This document shows positions 1 to 6,705 of a DNA stretch of 6,756 bases, piece after piece (the stretch's first letter is position 1; each line of letters begins with the position of its first letter). Made by a program: the position numbers and the translations under genes. Source of the DNA: Porphyrobacter sp. (lineage in GTDB: Bacteria > Pseudomonadota > Alphaproteobacteria > Sphingomonadales > Sphingomonadaceae); assembly GCA_021732945.1 (NCBI GenBank), contig JAKFWB010000424.1, positions 1 to 6,756 of the forward strand, in the 5' to 3' direction. The notes below the pieces were generated by a model that was given only the letters and a program-made list of their open reading frames with translations, did not search any database and was not told the DNA's origin.

Positions 1-685
1 CAGTCGGGCAGGAGGGCAGAGTGCGGTTGCCGGGCCCTTGACTTGTGATAAACGCGACGTGCTCTTCGAGTGTCTGGGGAACGGGGGCGAGCAGCTTCTG
101 GGCCTCGAGCTGTGCTTTGCGCATTTGGTCGTGATGCCACATCACGCCCTTGGGCATGCCGGTCGTGCCGCCGGTATAGATGAAGAGCTGATCTTCGGGT
201 GAGCGCACGATGCCGAGCGCCGATCCGTCGCCTTCTTGCGCGAGTGTCTCGTAAGGGATCGCAAAAGGCGCGATTTGCGACGCCTCGCCAATTTCCACGA
301 AGGTGTGAACCTTCCCGAGCCGATCCTTGAGCTCGACGATACAGTCGCGGAATTCCGAGCTGTAGACGATCACTTCGCTGTCGGAATCGTCGAAGATGTA
401 GAAGACCTCCTCGGCGACATAGCGGTAATTGATGTTCACATGGATCAGGCGCCCCTTGAAGCAGGCTGCCATCAACTCGCCGTATTCGGGTCGGTTGCGC
501 ATATAAAAGGCAACCTTGGCCCCATTGCCGGCTCCGCGCTGCCGAAGCGCGCGGGCGACATTGTTCGAACGTCCGGACATTTCGGGCCAGGTAATGATCC
601 GGTCACCGTGGATCAGGGCCGGCGCATCCTTTGGCATGACAGGCTCGATAGCGTCGAGAATGTCGCCGAAATTCCAGTCGGTCAC
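1..685 (-). CDS. Acyl-CoA synthetase (AMP-binding family), N-terminal part, cut by window edge
   Basis: ATP-dependent acyl-CoA ligase: it should activate a carboxylic acid through an acyl-adenylate to its CoA thioester, the entry step of the pathway encoded upstream. 228 codons plus one base are visible. The adenylation P-loop signature YTGGTTGMPKGV lies at residues 170-181, after a typical N-terminal half (NYRYV near 86-90, FYIFDDSDSEVIVYS near 95-109), and the last visible residues, RTLPSCP, match the stretch that precedes the MHG motif in FadD3/FadD19-like ligases. The C-terminal half, including the hinge and catalytic lysine, lies outside the window. The start is a GTG at 685-683, giving MTDWNFGDIL; the ATG two bases upstream is followed directly by TGA and cannot start this frame. 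AGGAG at 697-693 sits 7 nt from the GTG. A 57-nt gap without a terminator separates it from the dehydrogenase gene, so it is probably cotranscribed. Substrate unknown; family call firm. Confidence 0.93.
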   Translation of the reverse strand, partial: MTDWNFGDILDAIEPVMPKDAPALIHGDRIITWPEMSGRSNNVARALRQRGAGNGAKVAFYMRNRPEYGELMAACFKGRLIHVNINYRYVAEEVFYIFDDSDSEVIVYSSEFRDCIVELKDRLGKVHTFVEIGEASQIAPFAIPYETLAQEGDGSALGIVRSPEDQLFIYTGGTTGMPKGVMWHHDQMRKAQLEAQKLLAPVPQTLEEHVAFITSQGPGNRTLPSCPT

Positions 686-692
686 ATCAGTT

Positions 693-697
693 CTCCT
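693..697 (-). promoter_or_regulatory. Shine-Dalgarno site that fixes the GTG start of the acyl-CoA synthetase
   Basis: AGGAG lies 7 nt from the GTG at 685 and 5 nt from an out-of-frame ATG at 687 that is immediately followed by TGA. Both start codons are within usable distance, but only the GTG opens the synthetase frame. Confidence 0.7.
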
Positions 698-742
698 CTG
701 CGAACGGGGCGGCTCTGGCGTGCGCTATCCCCGGAAGAAATA

Positions 743-1834
743 TCACGCAGCTTTGGTCCAGCCCTGAAGTGCCGCAGCCTCCGCGCGGACCGCTTCTGGC
801 CCACCCAAGACCTGCCGGTCGAATCCGATCCGTTTGAACCAGTAGTGCAGGCCAAGCAGGTCGGTGAATCCCATTCCGCCGTGCACTTCGGTGGAAGTGC
901 GTGCGACAAATCGATAGACCTCGGCCGTGTGCGATTTGGCATGGCAGGCAACCAGCGATGCCTCATTCGGCACCGCGTCGAAGGCGTGGGCGGCGTACCA
1001 GACGAGCGAACGGCACGGTTCATGCTGCGCGGCCATCTCGGCGCACATATGCTTTACGGCCTGGAAACTGCCGATCAGGCGGCCGAACTGTTCGCGCTGA
1101 CCAGCATAATCAACAGCCTTTTCGATCATGGCCTGACCCGCGCCAAGACTGTCGGCGGCCAGGATCACACGGCCCGCATCACGCAGCCGGGCCACTGTAG
1201 CTCCCCCATCATCAGCCAGTGGTTCTGCTTCGGCCCCGTCAAACCGCAATTCCCCGACGCTGCGGGTGCGATCGATGGTTGTCAACGCGATAGCCTCCAG
1301 GCCCGACGCCTTGGCACCGAGAAGGTGCAGCCTGCTACCGGAATCGGCGACGATGTAGGCATCGGCTCCTTCGAAATCGAGCGCGTACAGGGCGGTGCCG
1401 TTGAGCTTCCCGGCGGCAGAGGAAACCCCCGCGCCGTCGCGCACCTCGATCGTCTCGGAAATAGCGACACCGATACGCGCCTCGCCGCTTGCGATCTTTG
1501 GCAGCCAGTGGGCCTTTTGCTCCTCGTTGCCCGCATCGCGCAAGGCGATCGGTGCGAGAACCTGACTGGCGAGAAACGGCACCGGGGCGACCGCATAGCC
1601 GAGCTGTTCCGCTACCACCGCAGCGTCAAGCAGGGTCATGCCGAGCCCGCCATGCTCTTCGGGGACCAGCATTCCGGCAACGCCCAGATCGTTGAGGGCC
1701 TGCAGCACCTGGTCGCTCAACGGATTGTCCCGCTCCGCACATTCGCGGACGTGACTGAGCGGGCTGCTATCGGCAAGGCACCGCGAAACCGCGTCGCGCA
1801 ACATTTGCTGGTCCTGCGAAAGTCCAAAGTCCAT
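743..1834 (-). CDS. Acyl-CoA dehydrogenase family protein, probable non-catalytic-base subunit (FadE28/ChsE1-like)
   Basis: 363-residue acyl-CoA dehydrogenase homologue. The N-terminal helical domain (about 1-115, with PEEHGGLGM at 58-66) and C-terminal helical domain (about 215-355) are recognisable. The C-terminal FAD-binding motif QREQFGRLIGSFQAVKH (246-262) and VHGGMGFTDLLGLHYWFKR (317-335) are intact. The middle beta domain is degenerate: the usual SEPxAGSD signature is replaced by SETIEVRDG (126-134), and the tryptophan-containing FAD strand by GTALYALDFEGADAY (146-160). No glutamate appears at either known catalytic position: the helix-G site reads RDAGR (218-222) and the C-terminal site reads LGGPE (343-347). 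It therefore probably acts only with the upstream dehydrogenase as one alpha/beta enzyme, as in mycobacterial ChsE1-ChsE2; this pairing is inferred. The ATG at 1834 shares one base with the preceding stop (TGATG), with GGGAG at 1846-1842, implying coupled translation and balanced amounts. Confidence 0.92.
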   Translation of the reverse strand: MDFGLSQDQQMLRDAVSRCLADSSPLSHVRECAERDNPLSDQVLQALNDLGVAGMLVPEEHGGLGMTLLDAAVVAEQLGYAVAPVPFLASQVLAPIALRDAGNEEQKAHWLPKIASGEARIGVAISETIEVRDGAGVSSAAGKLNGTALYALDFEGADAYIVADSGSRLHLLGAKASGLEAIALTTIDRTRSVGELRFDGAEAEPLADDGGATVARLRDAGRVILAADSLGAGQAMIEKAVDYAGQREQFGRLIGSFQAVKHMCAEMAAQHEPCRSLVWYAAHAFDAVPNEASLVACHAKSHTAEVYRFVARTSTEVHGGMGFTDLLGLHYWFKRIGFDRQVLGGPEAVRAEAAALQGWTKAA

Positions 1835-3054
1835 CAGTCTGCTCCCTGCTTCTGACGCGCCATGTCCGCGGTTTTCGGCTCACGTGGCATTTCAAGGCCG
1901 CGTTCGGCGATGATGTTCTTCTGAATCTGAGCGGTCCCGCCGCCGATGATGAGACCGAGCTGGAACATATAGTTCCATTGCCACGCCCCGCCGTCCCGCT
2001 CACGCGGACTGTTGTGATAGAGAATGCCCAGTTCGCCCATGGCGTCGATTGCCAGCGCGGATATCTGGTGAGCGAGTTCACAGCTTTGCAACTTGACGAT
2101 CAGCTTCGCCATGCCACCCGGCTCTCCCCTAAGGCTGTTCGAAAGGATCCGCATCCCATTGTATTTCATCGCCGCCACTTCGGCCTGAAGTGCCACCAAC
2201 CGGTCGCGCAGTACCGGATTGTCGATCGCGCGACCCTGGCCCAGACGCTCTTCCTGCATCAGTGCGATCAGTGCCTGCAGCCGGTTTTCGAGCGCGTCGG
2301 GATCGCCCAGCATTCCGCGCTCATGGCCAAGGGTTGCATTCGCGACGAACCAGCCCTGGCCCCGCTGGCCGACGATCTGGTGCATCGGGACCCGCACATC
2401 GGTGAAGAACGTCTCGTTGAACTCGGCGTGACCTGTCATCGTCTTCAAGGGGCGAACCTCGATGCCCGGCGTGTCCATCGAAAAGATCAGGTAGGAAATG
2501 CCGCCATGCTTGGGTGCGTCAGGTTCGGTCCTGACCAGGCAAAAGATCATGTCTGCCTGCTTGGCGGTGCTGGTCCATATCTTCTGGCCATTGATAACAA
2601 ACTCGCCGTTTTCGATGTGCGCGCTGGTCTTAAGGTTGGCGAGGTCCGACCCGGCACCGGGTTCGGAATAGCCCTGGCACCAGACAACATCGCCTTTCAA
2701 CGTGGGTTCGATCCAGCGCCGTTTCTGTTCCTCGGTGCCGAGTTCGAGCAGGGTTGGCACGAACATCGAGATTCCCTGATTGGAAAGCCCGCCCGGCACC
2801 CTGGCCCGCGCAAATTCCTCTGCGATGATGCGCGATTGGAGAATGTCCGGCTCCGCTCCATAGCCGCCATACTCCTGCGGGATCGTTCGCGCGGCATATC
2901 CATGCTCGATCAACAGCTTCTGCCATTCGACCGCCTTGGACGAAGGTTGGGCCGCCCGGTCAGCAGAGGGCGGCGCGAGATGGCTGTGCGCTTCGATGAA
3001 AGCCCGCACTTGCTTGCGGAAGACATCGTATTCGGGCCCGTAATTAAGATCCAT
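1834..3054 (-). CDS. Acyl-CoA dehydrogenase, probable catalytic-base subunit (FadE29/ChsE2-like)
   Basis: 406-residue flavoprotein expected to form the alpha,beta double bond of an acyl-CoA. The N-terminal helical domain covers about 1-120 (PQEYGGYG at 59-66). The family signature CQGYSEPGAGSDLANLKTSA is at 126-145 and the FAD-contacting WTST at 160-163, both in the middle beta domain. A glutamate in LGHERGM (Glu245) falls at the helix-G position used by isovaleryl-CoA dehydrogenase; the MCAD-type position reads GGGTAQIQKNIIAERGL (371-387), with glycine instead of glutamate. The RxxFG FAD motif normally found near residue 270 is absent (LGQGRAIDNPVLRDRL), and the next gene's product supplies it. 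The start is the ATG giving MDLNYGPEYDVF: a further 17 codons upstream are open but would run back into the DUF35 gene. It begins 7 nt after that gene's stop. The ribosome site is weak, so coupling to the preceding gene is likely. Dehydrogenase family is certain; heteromer partner is inferred. Confidence 0.94.
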   Translation of the reverse strand: MDLNYGPEYDVFRKQVRAFIEAHSHLAPPSADRAAQPSSKAVEWQKLLIEHGYAARTIPQEYGGYGAEPDILQSRIIAEEFARARVPGGLSNQGISMFVPTLLELGTEEQKRRWIEPTLKGDVVWCQGYSEPGAGSDLANLKTSAHIENGEFVINGQKIWTSTAKQADMIFCLVRTEPDAPKHGGISYLIFSMDTPGIEVRPLKTMTGHAEFNETFFTDVRVPMHQIVGQRGQGWFVANATLGHERGMLGDPDALENRLQALIALMQEERLGQGRAIDNPVLRDRLVALQAEVAAMKYNGMRILSNSLRGEPGGMAKLIVKLQSCELAHQISALAIDAMGELGILYHNSPRERDGGAWQWNYMFQLGLIIGGGTAQIQKNIIAERGLEMPREPKTADMARQKQGAD

Positions 3055-3061
3055 GACGCTT

Positions 3062-3523
3062 CTAACTTTCACGCAGGCGGAAAACAGGAAGACGGAAGTC
3101 CTCACCGATCAATTCGAATTCCACTTCCACCGGAAGGTCGAGCGCTAGGCGCTCGTGATCGCAACCAATCAGGCGCGTGGCCATGCGTACGCCCTCTTCC
3201 AATTCCACCAGCGCCGCCACGAAGGGAATTTCGGCGGCAAAAGCCGGGTGGAGGGCCTGGTGGGTAACGGTCCACGAAAACAGCGTGCCCTTGCCACTGC
3301 TGCGTTCCCAGGAAAATTCCGGCGAGCCGCACTTTGCGCACATATAGCGCGGCAGGTGGCGGAAGCAGCCGCAGCCGCCGCAGCGCTGGAAATAGAGATT
3401 GCCGTCCTGGCACCGCTTCCAGAATTCCTGCTCAACCGGGTCTTGCGGGCGAGGTCGCGGTTTGGGTGGTACAACCTGCGCAGAGGGCCGCATTTTGGGG
3501 GGCAGATCGCTCTCGCTGCTCAT
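3062..3523 (-). CDS. DUF35 protein (rubredoxin-like zinc ribbon plus OB fold), acyl-CoA-associated
   Basis: 153-residue free-standing DUF35 protein. Residues 1-30 are proline- and lysine-rich and probably flexible. A helix with the usual [18 protein letters not shown] (31-48) leads into a zinc ribbon with cysteines 48, 51, 62 and 65, and an OB fold follows (about 76-150, starting [12 protein letters not shown]). An extra cysteine, Cys53, lies beside the ribbon. DUF35 proteins and domains partner thiolase-fold enzymes; in actinobacterial sterol catabolism the DUF35 part of ChsH2 is needed for the Ltp2 aldolase. Here DUF35 overlaps the end of a thiolase-like gene (ATGA) and its Shine-Dalgarno sequence lies inside that gene's last codons, so the two are very likely made together and form a complex. 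Unlike ChsH2, there is no MaoC hydratase domain. A longer frame runs upstream to 3667 inside the thiolase gene, but only the ATG at 3523 has a ribosome site. Confidence 0.93.
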   Translation of the reverse strand: MSSESDLPPKMRPSAQVVPPKPRPRPQDPVEQEFWKRCQDGNLYFQRCGGCGCFRHLPRYMCAKCGSPEFSWERSSGKGTLFSWTVTHQALHPAFAAEIPFVAALVELEEGVRMATRLIGCDHERLALDLPVEVEFELIGEDFRLPVFRLRES

Positions 3524-4710
3524 GTGAACCTCCTGAGAATGGCGATGCTGCCGTCGCCGAGGTCGCCCCAACCGGTCACAAGACCAGTTTGGGCTCCCAG
3601 CACCTGGCGCTCGCCGCAGTCGTGACGAAGCTGACGCACCGCCTCGACCACGTGGTTGAGGCCCCATACATGCGCCTCACTGAGCAAGCCGCCATGGGTG
3701 TTGATCGGATAGCGGCCGCCCAGCTCAATCTGGCCATTGGCGACGAATTCGGCCTGTCCGCCCGGTTCGCAATACCCCATCGCTTCCAGTTGCAGCAAGA
3801 CGACATACGTAAAGCAGTCGTAGATCTGCAGGAAATCCATGTCCTCGCGCTTGACGCCAGCCATATCGAAAGCGCGCGGGGCAGCATAGCTGAGGCCAAT
3901 CTTGAAGGGATCGGGCCGCGAGGGGATGTCGTCGGCGGGATAGGGGTGGCCTTCCGCGGCACCGGCGATGCTGACGGGCACATGCGGCATATCCCTGGCC
4001 CGATCCATTCGCGATATGACTACCGCACAGGCCCCATCGGTTTCAAGGCAGCAATCGTAAAGGCGAAAGGGCTCGGATATCCAGCGCGCCGAATGATAGG
4101 TTTCCGCGTCAAGTTCGCGCCCATAGGTAAAGGCGCGCGGATTCAACTGCGCGTGACGCCGGCAGGCTAGCGCTACCGCTGCCATCGCATCTGCGCCCAC
4201 GCCGTAAAGCTTCGAGTGGCGGGTCGCCAGCCAAGCATACATCTGCACCGGCAGGAACACGCCATAGGGGATGTAATAGCCCTGGATGGTATTGGTCAGC
4301 GTGTTCATGTTCATCGCCCGAGTGGGCGGAGCACCCGGCTTGGGCCTGAGGGCGGAATAGCCATTCCACCCGAGCGTCACCAGCACGTGATCGCAAAGCC
4401 CGCTGGCAATCGCCATTGCCGCGTTCTGCAGCGCCGTCGTCGGGCTGGCGCCGCCCATGTGAACGGTGGCCGCATAGCGCAGCACGTCAATGCCGAGATT
4501 GGCGGCCATTTCCTCCGAGGTCGTATAGATCGGCGGCGGCACCATGCCGTCGATGTCGGAAGGTTTCAGCCCGGCATCTGCGATTGCGCGGCGCGAGGCT
4601 TCCAGCATCATGTCCACCGCGGTCCGTTCGGTGCCCTTGACGAATGCGGTTTCGCCCACACCGGTTATGGCGGCCTTGTCGGCAAAGGATAAGGTCTGCG
4701 AAGCGTTCAT
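3520..4710 (-). CDS. Thiolase-fold protein without nucleophilic cysteine; probable Ltp2-like acyl-CoA aldolase
   Basis: 396-residue member of the SCP2-thiolase/Ltp2 group. The opening [11 protein letters not shown] (13-23) and the helix [24 protein letters not shown] (33-56) are typical of it. The position normally held by the nucleophilic cysteine (CASG) reads GGASP (86-90), so a true thiolase reaction is unlikely. The SCP2-thiolase HDCF motif is YDCFTY (297-302) here, [11 protein letters not shown] (337-347) keeps a histidine at the GHP position, and the C-terminal cysteine motif is replaced by [10 protein letters not shown] (379-388). Tyrosine in the YDxFT motif plus loss of the cysteine is the pattern of Ltp2-type retro-aldolases, which cleave beta-hydroxyacyl-CoA steroid side chains with a DUF35 partner. 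The next gene encodes such a partner, overlapping by 4 nt. The start at 4710 follows the flavoprotein stop by 24 nt with a weak GGGGA site. Thiolase fold is firm; aldolase activity is inferred, and the substrate is open. Confidence 0.9.
   Translation of the reverse strand: MNASQTLSFADKAAITGVGETAFVKGTERTAVDMMLEASRRAIADAGLKPSDIDGMVPPPIYTTSEEMAANLGIDVLRYAATVHMGGASPTTALQNAAMAIASGLCDHVLVTLGWNGYSALRPKPGAPPTRAMNMNTLTNTIQGYYIPYGVFLPVQMYAWLATRHSKLYGVGADAMAAVALACRRHAQLNPRAFTYGRELDAETYHSARWISEPFRLYDCCLETDGACAVVISRMDRARDMPHVPVSIAGAAEGHPYPADDIPSRPDPFKIGLSYAAPRAFDMAGVKREDMDFLQIYDCFTYVVLLQLEAMGYCEPGGQAEFVANGQIELGGRYPINTHGGLLSEAHVWGLNHVVEAVRQLRHDCGERQVLGAQTGLVTGWGDLGDGSIAILRRFT
3529..3534 (-). promoter_or_regulatory. 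Strong Shine-Dalgarno site of the DUF35 gene, inside the thiolase-like gene
   Basis: A perfect AGGAGG lies 5 nt before the DUF35 ATG. It also encodes the Arg-Arg near the C-terminus of the thiolase-like protein (ILRRFT). It decides the ATG at 3523 over the longer upstream frame and suggests high DUF35 translation. Confidence 0.8.
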
Positions 4711-4734
4711 ACAGCGTCCCCGTCTTGCCGCAAT

Positions 4735-5877
4735 TCAGGAATAGAATCTGGCATCGGCCAGCGCCCTTTCGGCCCCTTCGACAAGATCGCGCATGACCTC
4801 TGCCGCTGGACGGATCGAATGGATCAATCCAATTCCCTGCCCCGCGAAGCCGGGCATGATATCCTTGCGTTGAGCCTTGATGCCCGAAGCCATCACCGGC
4901 CCTGAAATCATCGACTGGTAAGGCATGGGAAGCGGCTCCTTGCCCGCCGCAACCCAGGCATCGGCCCATTTGTTGCGGATCATGCGCGCAGGCTTGCCGG
5001 TCAACGAACGGCTAACGACGGTATCTGCATCGCCGCCGTCGGTTATTGCTTCCTTCTGGAACCGTTCGATGCCGGCTTCTTCGGTTGCCAGGAACGCCGT
5101 GCCGACCCACGCGCCCAGAGCGCCCAGCATCATCGCTGCGGCGACTCCGCGGCCATCGGAGATTCCACCCGCTCCGATCACGGGAACACGATCGCCCACC
5201 GCATCGACCACCTGCGGAATCAGCGAGAAGGTTCCGATCGGGGAGTTGTGCCCGCCGCCATCGTGGCCCTGCGCCACAATCATGTCGATGCCGGAATCGA
5301 CCACCTGCTGGGCGTGCTTGACCTTGCCGATCACCGCCATGACCTTGGTGCCATTGGAATGAAGGCGGTCCATCCACGGTTCGGGATTGCCGAGGCCGGC
5401 GGCATAGACTGGCACCTTTTCCTCGATTACCACTTCCATCTGCGCCTCGAAAAACTCCCGCGAGAACAGCTGCGGACCGCCCTTGCCCATTTCCGGCGCG
5501 CCAGCCGCGCGCATGGCCATTGCGGCATCCACTTCGGGCAGATCCTCGCGTTCCATGAAATCGCGGGTGAACTGCTGGTATTCGCCAAGCAGTGCCATCG
5601 GGTTTTCGGGCGAGCCGCCGCTCTGCGGTGCCGAACCGCGCCTGACGGAGGCAGGCAGAAGGGTATCGACCCCAAATGGCTTATCGGTCAGTTCGCGGGT
5701 CTGGCGGATCCAGCTGCGCAACTGGTCTGGCGAGCAGGCCGCAGCGCCAAGAACGCCAAGTCCACCGGCATTCGATACTGCGGCCGCGAGCGCGGGGACA
5801 CTCGCCCCGCCCATTCCGGCCAGAAGGATCGGGTATTGGATCCCGAGAATTTCGCAAATGCCGCTCTTGAGTGCCAT
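4735..5877 (-). CDS. Nitronate monooxygenase/FabK-like FMN oxidoreductase (2-nitropropane dioxygenase family)
   Basis: 380-residue FMN-dependent TIM-barrel enzyme. The N-terminal strand and loop ILGIQYPILLAGMGG (10-24) and VSNAGGLGVLGAA (34-46) are standard. AQGHDGGGHNS (202-212) carries the family's active-site histidine (His210), and VIGAGGISDGRGVAAAMMLG (233-252) with GAWVGTAFLATEEA (255-268) forms the FMN phosphate site. About 78 residues separate PFGVDTLLP (68-76) from VPVYAAGLGNPEPW (155-168), far more than in FabK-type enzymes, so an extra segment covers this edge of the barrel. Members act as nitronate oxidases, enoyl reductases, or, as mycobacterial IpdC, in steroid ring catabolism. 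With CoA-ester enzymes all around, a role on an enoyl-CoA or ring intermediate fits better than nitroalkane detoxification, but this is inference. The start giving MALKSGICEILG is preferred: GGAGAGG lies about 8 nt upstream, whereas the longer frame from 5937 overlaps the regulator gene and has poor N-terminal similarity. Confidence 0.92.
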   Translation of the reverse strand: MALKSGICEILGIQYPILLAGMGGASVPALAAAVSNAGGLGVLGAAACSPDQLRSWIRQTRELTDKPFGVDTLLPASVRRGSAPQSGGSPENPMALLGEYQQFTRDFMEREDLPEVDAAMAMRAAGAPEMGKGGPQLFSREFFEAQMEVVIEEKVPVYAAGLGNPEPWMDRLHSNGTKVMAVIGKVKHAQQVVDSGIDMIVAQGHDGGGHNSPIGTFSLIPQVVDAVGDRVPVIGAGGISDGRGVAAAMMLGALGAWVGTAFLATEEAGIERFQKEAITDGGDADTVVSRSLTGKPARMIRNKWADAWVAAGKEPLPMPYQSMISGPVMASGIKAQRKDIMPGFAGQGIGLIHSIRPAAEVMRDLVEGAERALADARFYS

Positions 5878-5921
5878 CGTAATACCCTCTCCATCCAGCG
5901 CCACCCACCGGCGCCCGTTTT

Positions 5922-6662
5922 TTACGTCTGCCCCCACCTGACCTTCTGGGACACAAGCTCAGGGCTTCTTGCTGCGAGATAGGAGGCGGAGCCCGCCACG
6001 AGACGCGCCATAGCCTGCCGCGCTCCTTCGGCATCGCCCTTGCGCACAGCTTCAAGGACGCGGCGCAAGAAACGCAACTGGACCGCACGCTCTTGCGCCG
6101 AATACCCCAGCGAGAGCGAAAATTCGCGGGTAAGCATGTGCAACGCGGAAGTCAGAAGGCCGAAAAGCGGATTTCCGCTGGCCCAGCCGAGCATGTCGTG
6201 AAAACGGCGATTCAGTTCCTCGAACTGGCTGCTCGCTTCGTTTCGCTCCAGCTCTTTGAGGCAATCGGCAAGTGCGCTCAGATCACCCGTGGTCGCGCGC
6301 TGGGCGGCATAGGCTGCAACATCCGCCGCAATCGCTTCGCGCAATTCGAGCAAGCCCCTCAAGTCCGCCTCCATAAAATGCAGGATCAGCGAGAGGCTGT
6401 TTGCGAAATCGCCAGTCTGCGGGCGTGCGACCACCGGCCCGCCACCGCGACCAAGTTGAAGATGGATAACGCCCTGCAGTTCAAGGAAGCGAAGCGCTTC
6501 GCGCAAGGTCGCCCGGGCGACATGGTATCGCGCAAGCATTTCGTCCTCGCGCGCCAACCTGTCGCCCGCAACATGCGCCCCGGCTTGGATATCGCGTACG
6601 ATGTCCTGCGCAAGCGTGAGCGCACGCTTGGCCTTCCTAGAATCATCGACCTTAGGTTGCAT
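5922..6662 (-). CDS. GntR-family transcriptional regulator, FadR/FCD subfamily
   Basis: 246-residue regulator. The N-terminal winged helix-turn-helix (about 13-80) includes GDRLAREDEMLARYHVARATLREALRFLELQGVI, with RATLREALRFLE (50-61) as recognition helix and the wing at QLGRGGGPVV (69-78). A helical FCD ligand-binding domain follows (about 100-232). In metal-binding FCD domains one aspartate or asparagine and three histidines coordinate a metal; only the first His is clear here (NRRFHDML, His155), while the expected sites in RFLRRVLEAVRKGDAEGARQAMARLV (197-222) carry Arg or Leu. It may therefore sense a CoA ester or acid without metal, as E. coli FadR does; this is inferred. As the first gene of the operon, with a palindrome over the predicted -10 box 20 nt upstream, it is probably an autoregulating repressor released by a pathway intermediate. 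The ATG at 6662 has AGGAG 12 nt upstream, which is rather far; no better start is seen. Confidence 0.93.
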   Translation of the reverse strand: MQPKVDDSRKAKRALTLAQDIVRDIQAGAHVAGDRLAREDEMLARYHVARATLREALRFLELQGVIHLQLGRGGGPVVARPQTGDFANSLSLILHFMEADLRGLLELREAIAADVAAYAAQRATTGDLSALADCLKELERNEASSQFEELNRRFHDMLGWASGNPLFGLLTSALHMLTREFSLSLGYSAQERAVQLRFLRRVLEAVRKGDAEGARQAMARLVAGSASYLAARSPELVSQKVRWGQT

Positions 6663-6681
6663 CTCTGGGAATCGCTCCTCT

Positions 6682-6705
6682 GATAAAACCTTATAAGAGT
6701 TTATC
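6682..6705. promoter_or_regulatory. Imperfect 24-bp palindrome, candidate operator of the FadR-type regulator
   Basis: The element reads GATAAA, two unmatched bases, CTTATAAG, two unmatched bases, TTTATC, so 10 of 12 base pairs are symmetric about the centre of CTTATAAG. It lies 20 nt upstream of the regulator start and covers the predicted -10 box. The A+T-rich sequence stands out in a G+C-rich window. GntR proteins bind palindromes as dimers, so autorepression is the simplest reading. No copy is seen in the other intergenic gaps. Confidence 0.6.

Noticed and set aside
705..733. Possible hairpin (CGGGG/CCCCG) in the gap before the synthetase gene
   Set aside because: Five base pairs with a 19-nt loop and no T-tract; too weak to call a terminator.
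236..1855. Open frame of 539 codons on the plus strand
   Set aside because: It lies antisense to the second dehydrogenase and the synthetase, has no recognisable domain or ribosome site, and is a usual by-product of high-G+C codon use on the opposite strand.
1978..3267. Open frame of 429 codons on the plus strand
   Set aside because: Antisense shadow of the first dehydrogenase and part of DUF35; its translation shows no family features.
3334..4170. Open frame of 278 codons on the plus strand
   Set aside because: Antisense to the thiolase-like and DUF35 genes, low-complexity Ala/Arg/Gly composition, no start signal.
5878..5937. Longer N-terminus for the flavoprotein from an ATG at 5937
   Set aside because: It would overlap the regulator gene, adds 20 residues not typical of the family, and the ATG at 5877 has a good ribosome site and the expected N-terminal sequence.
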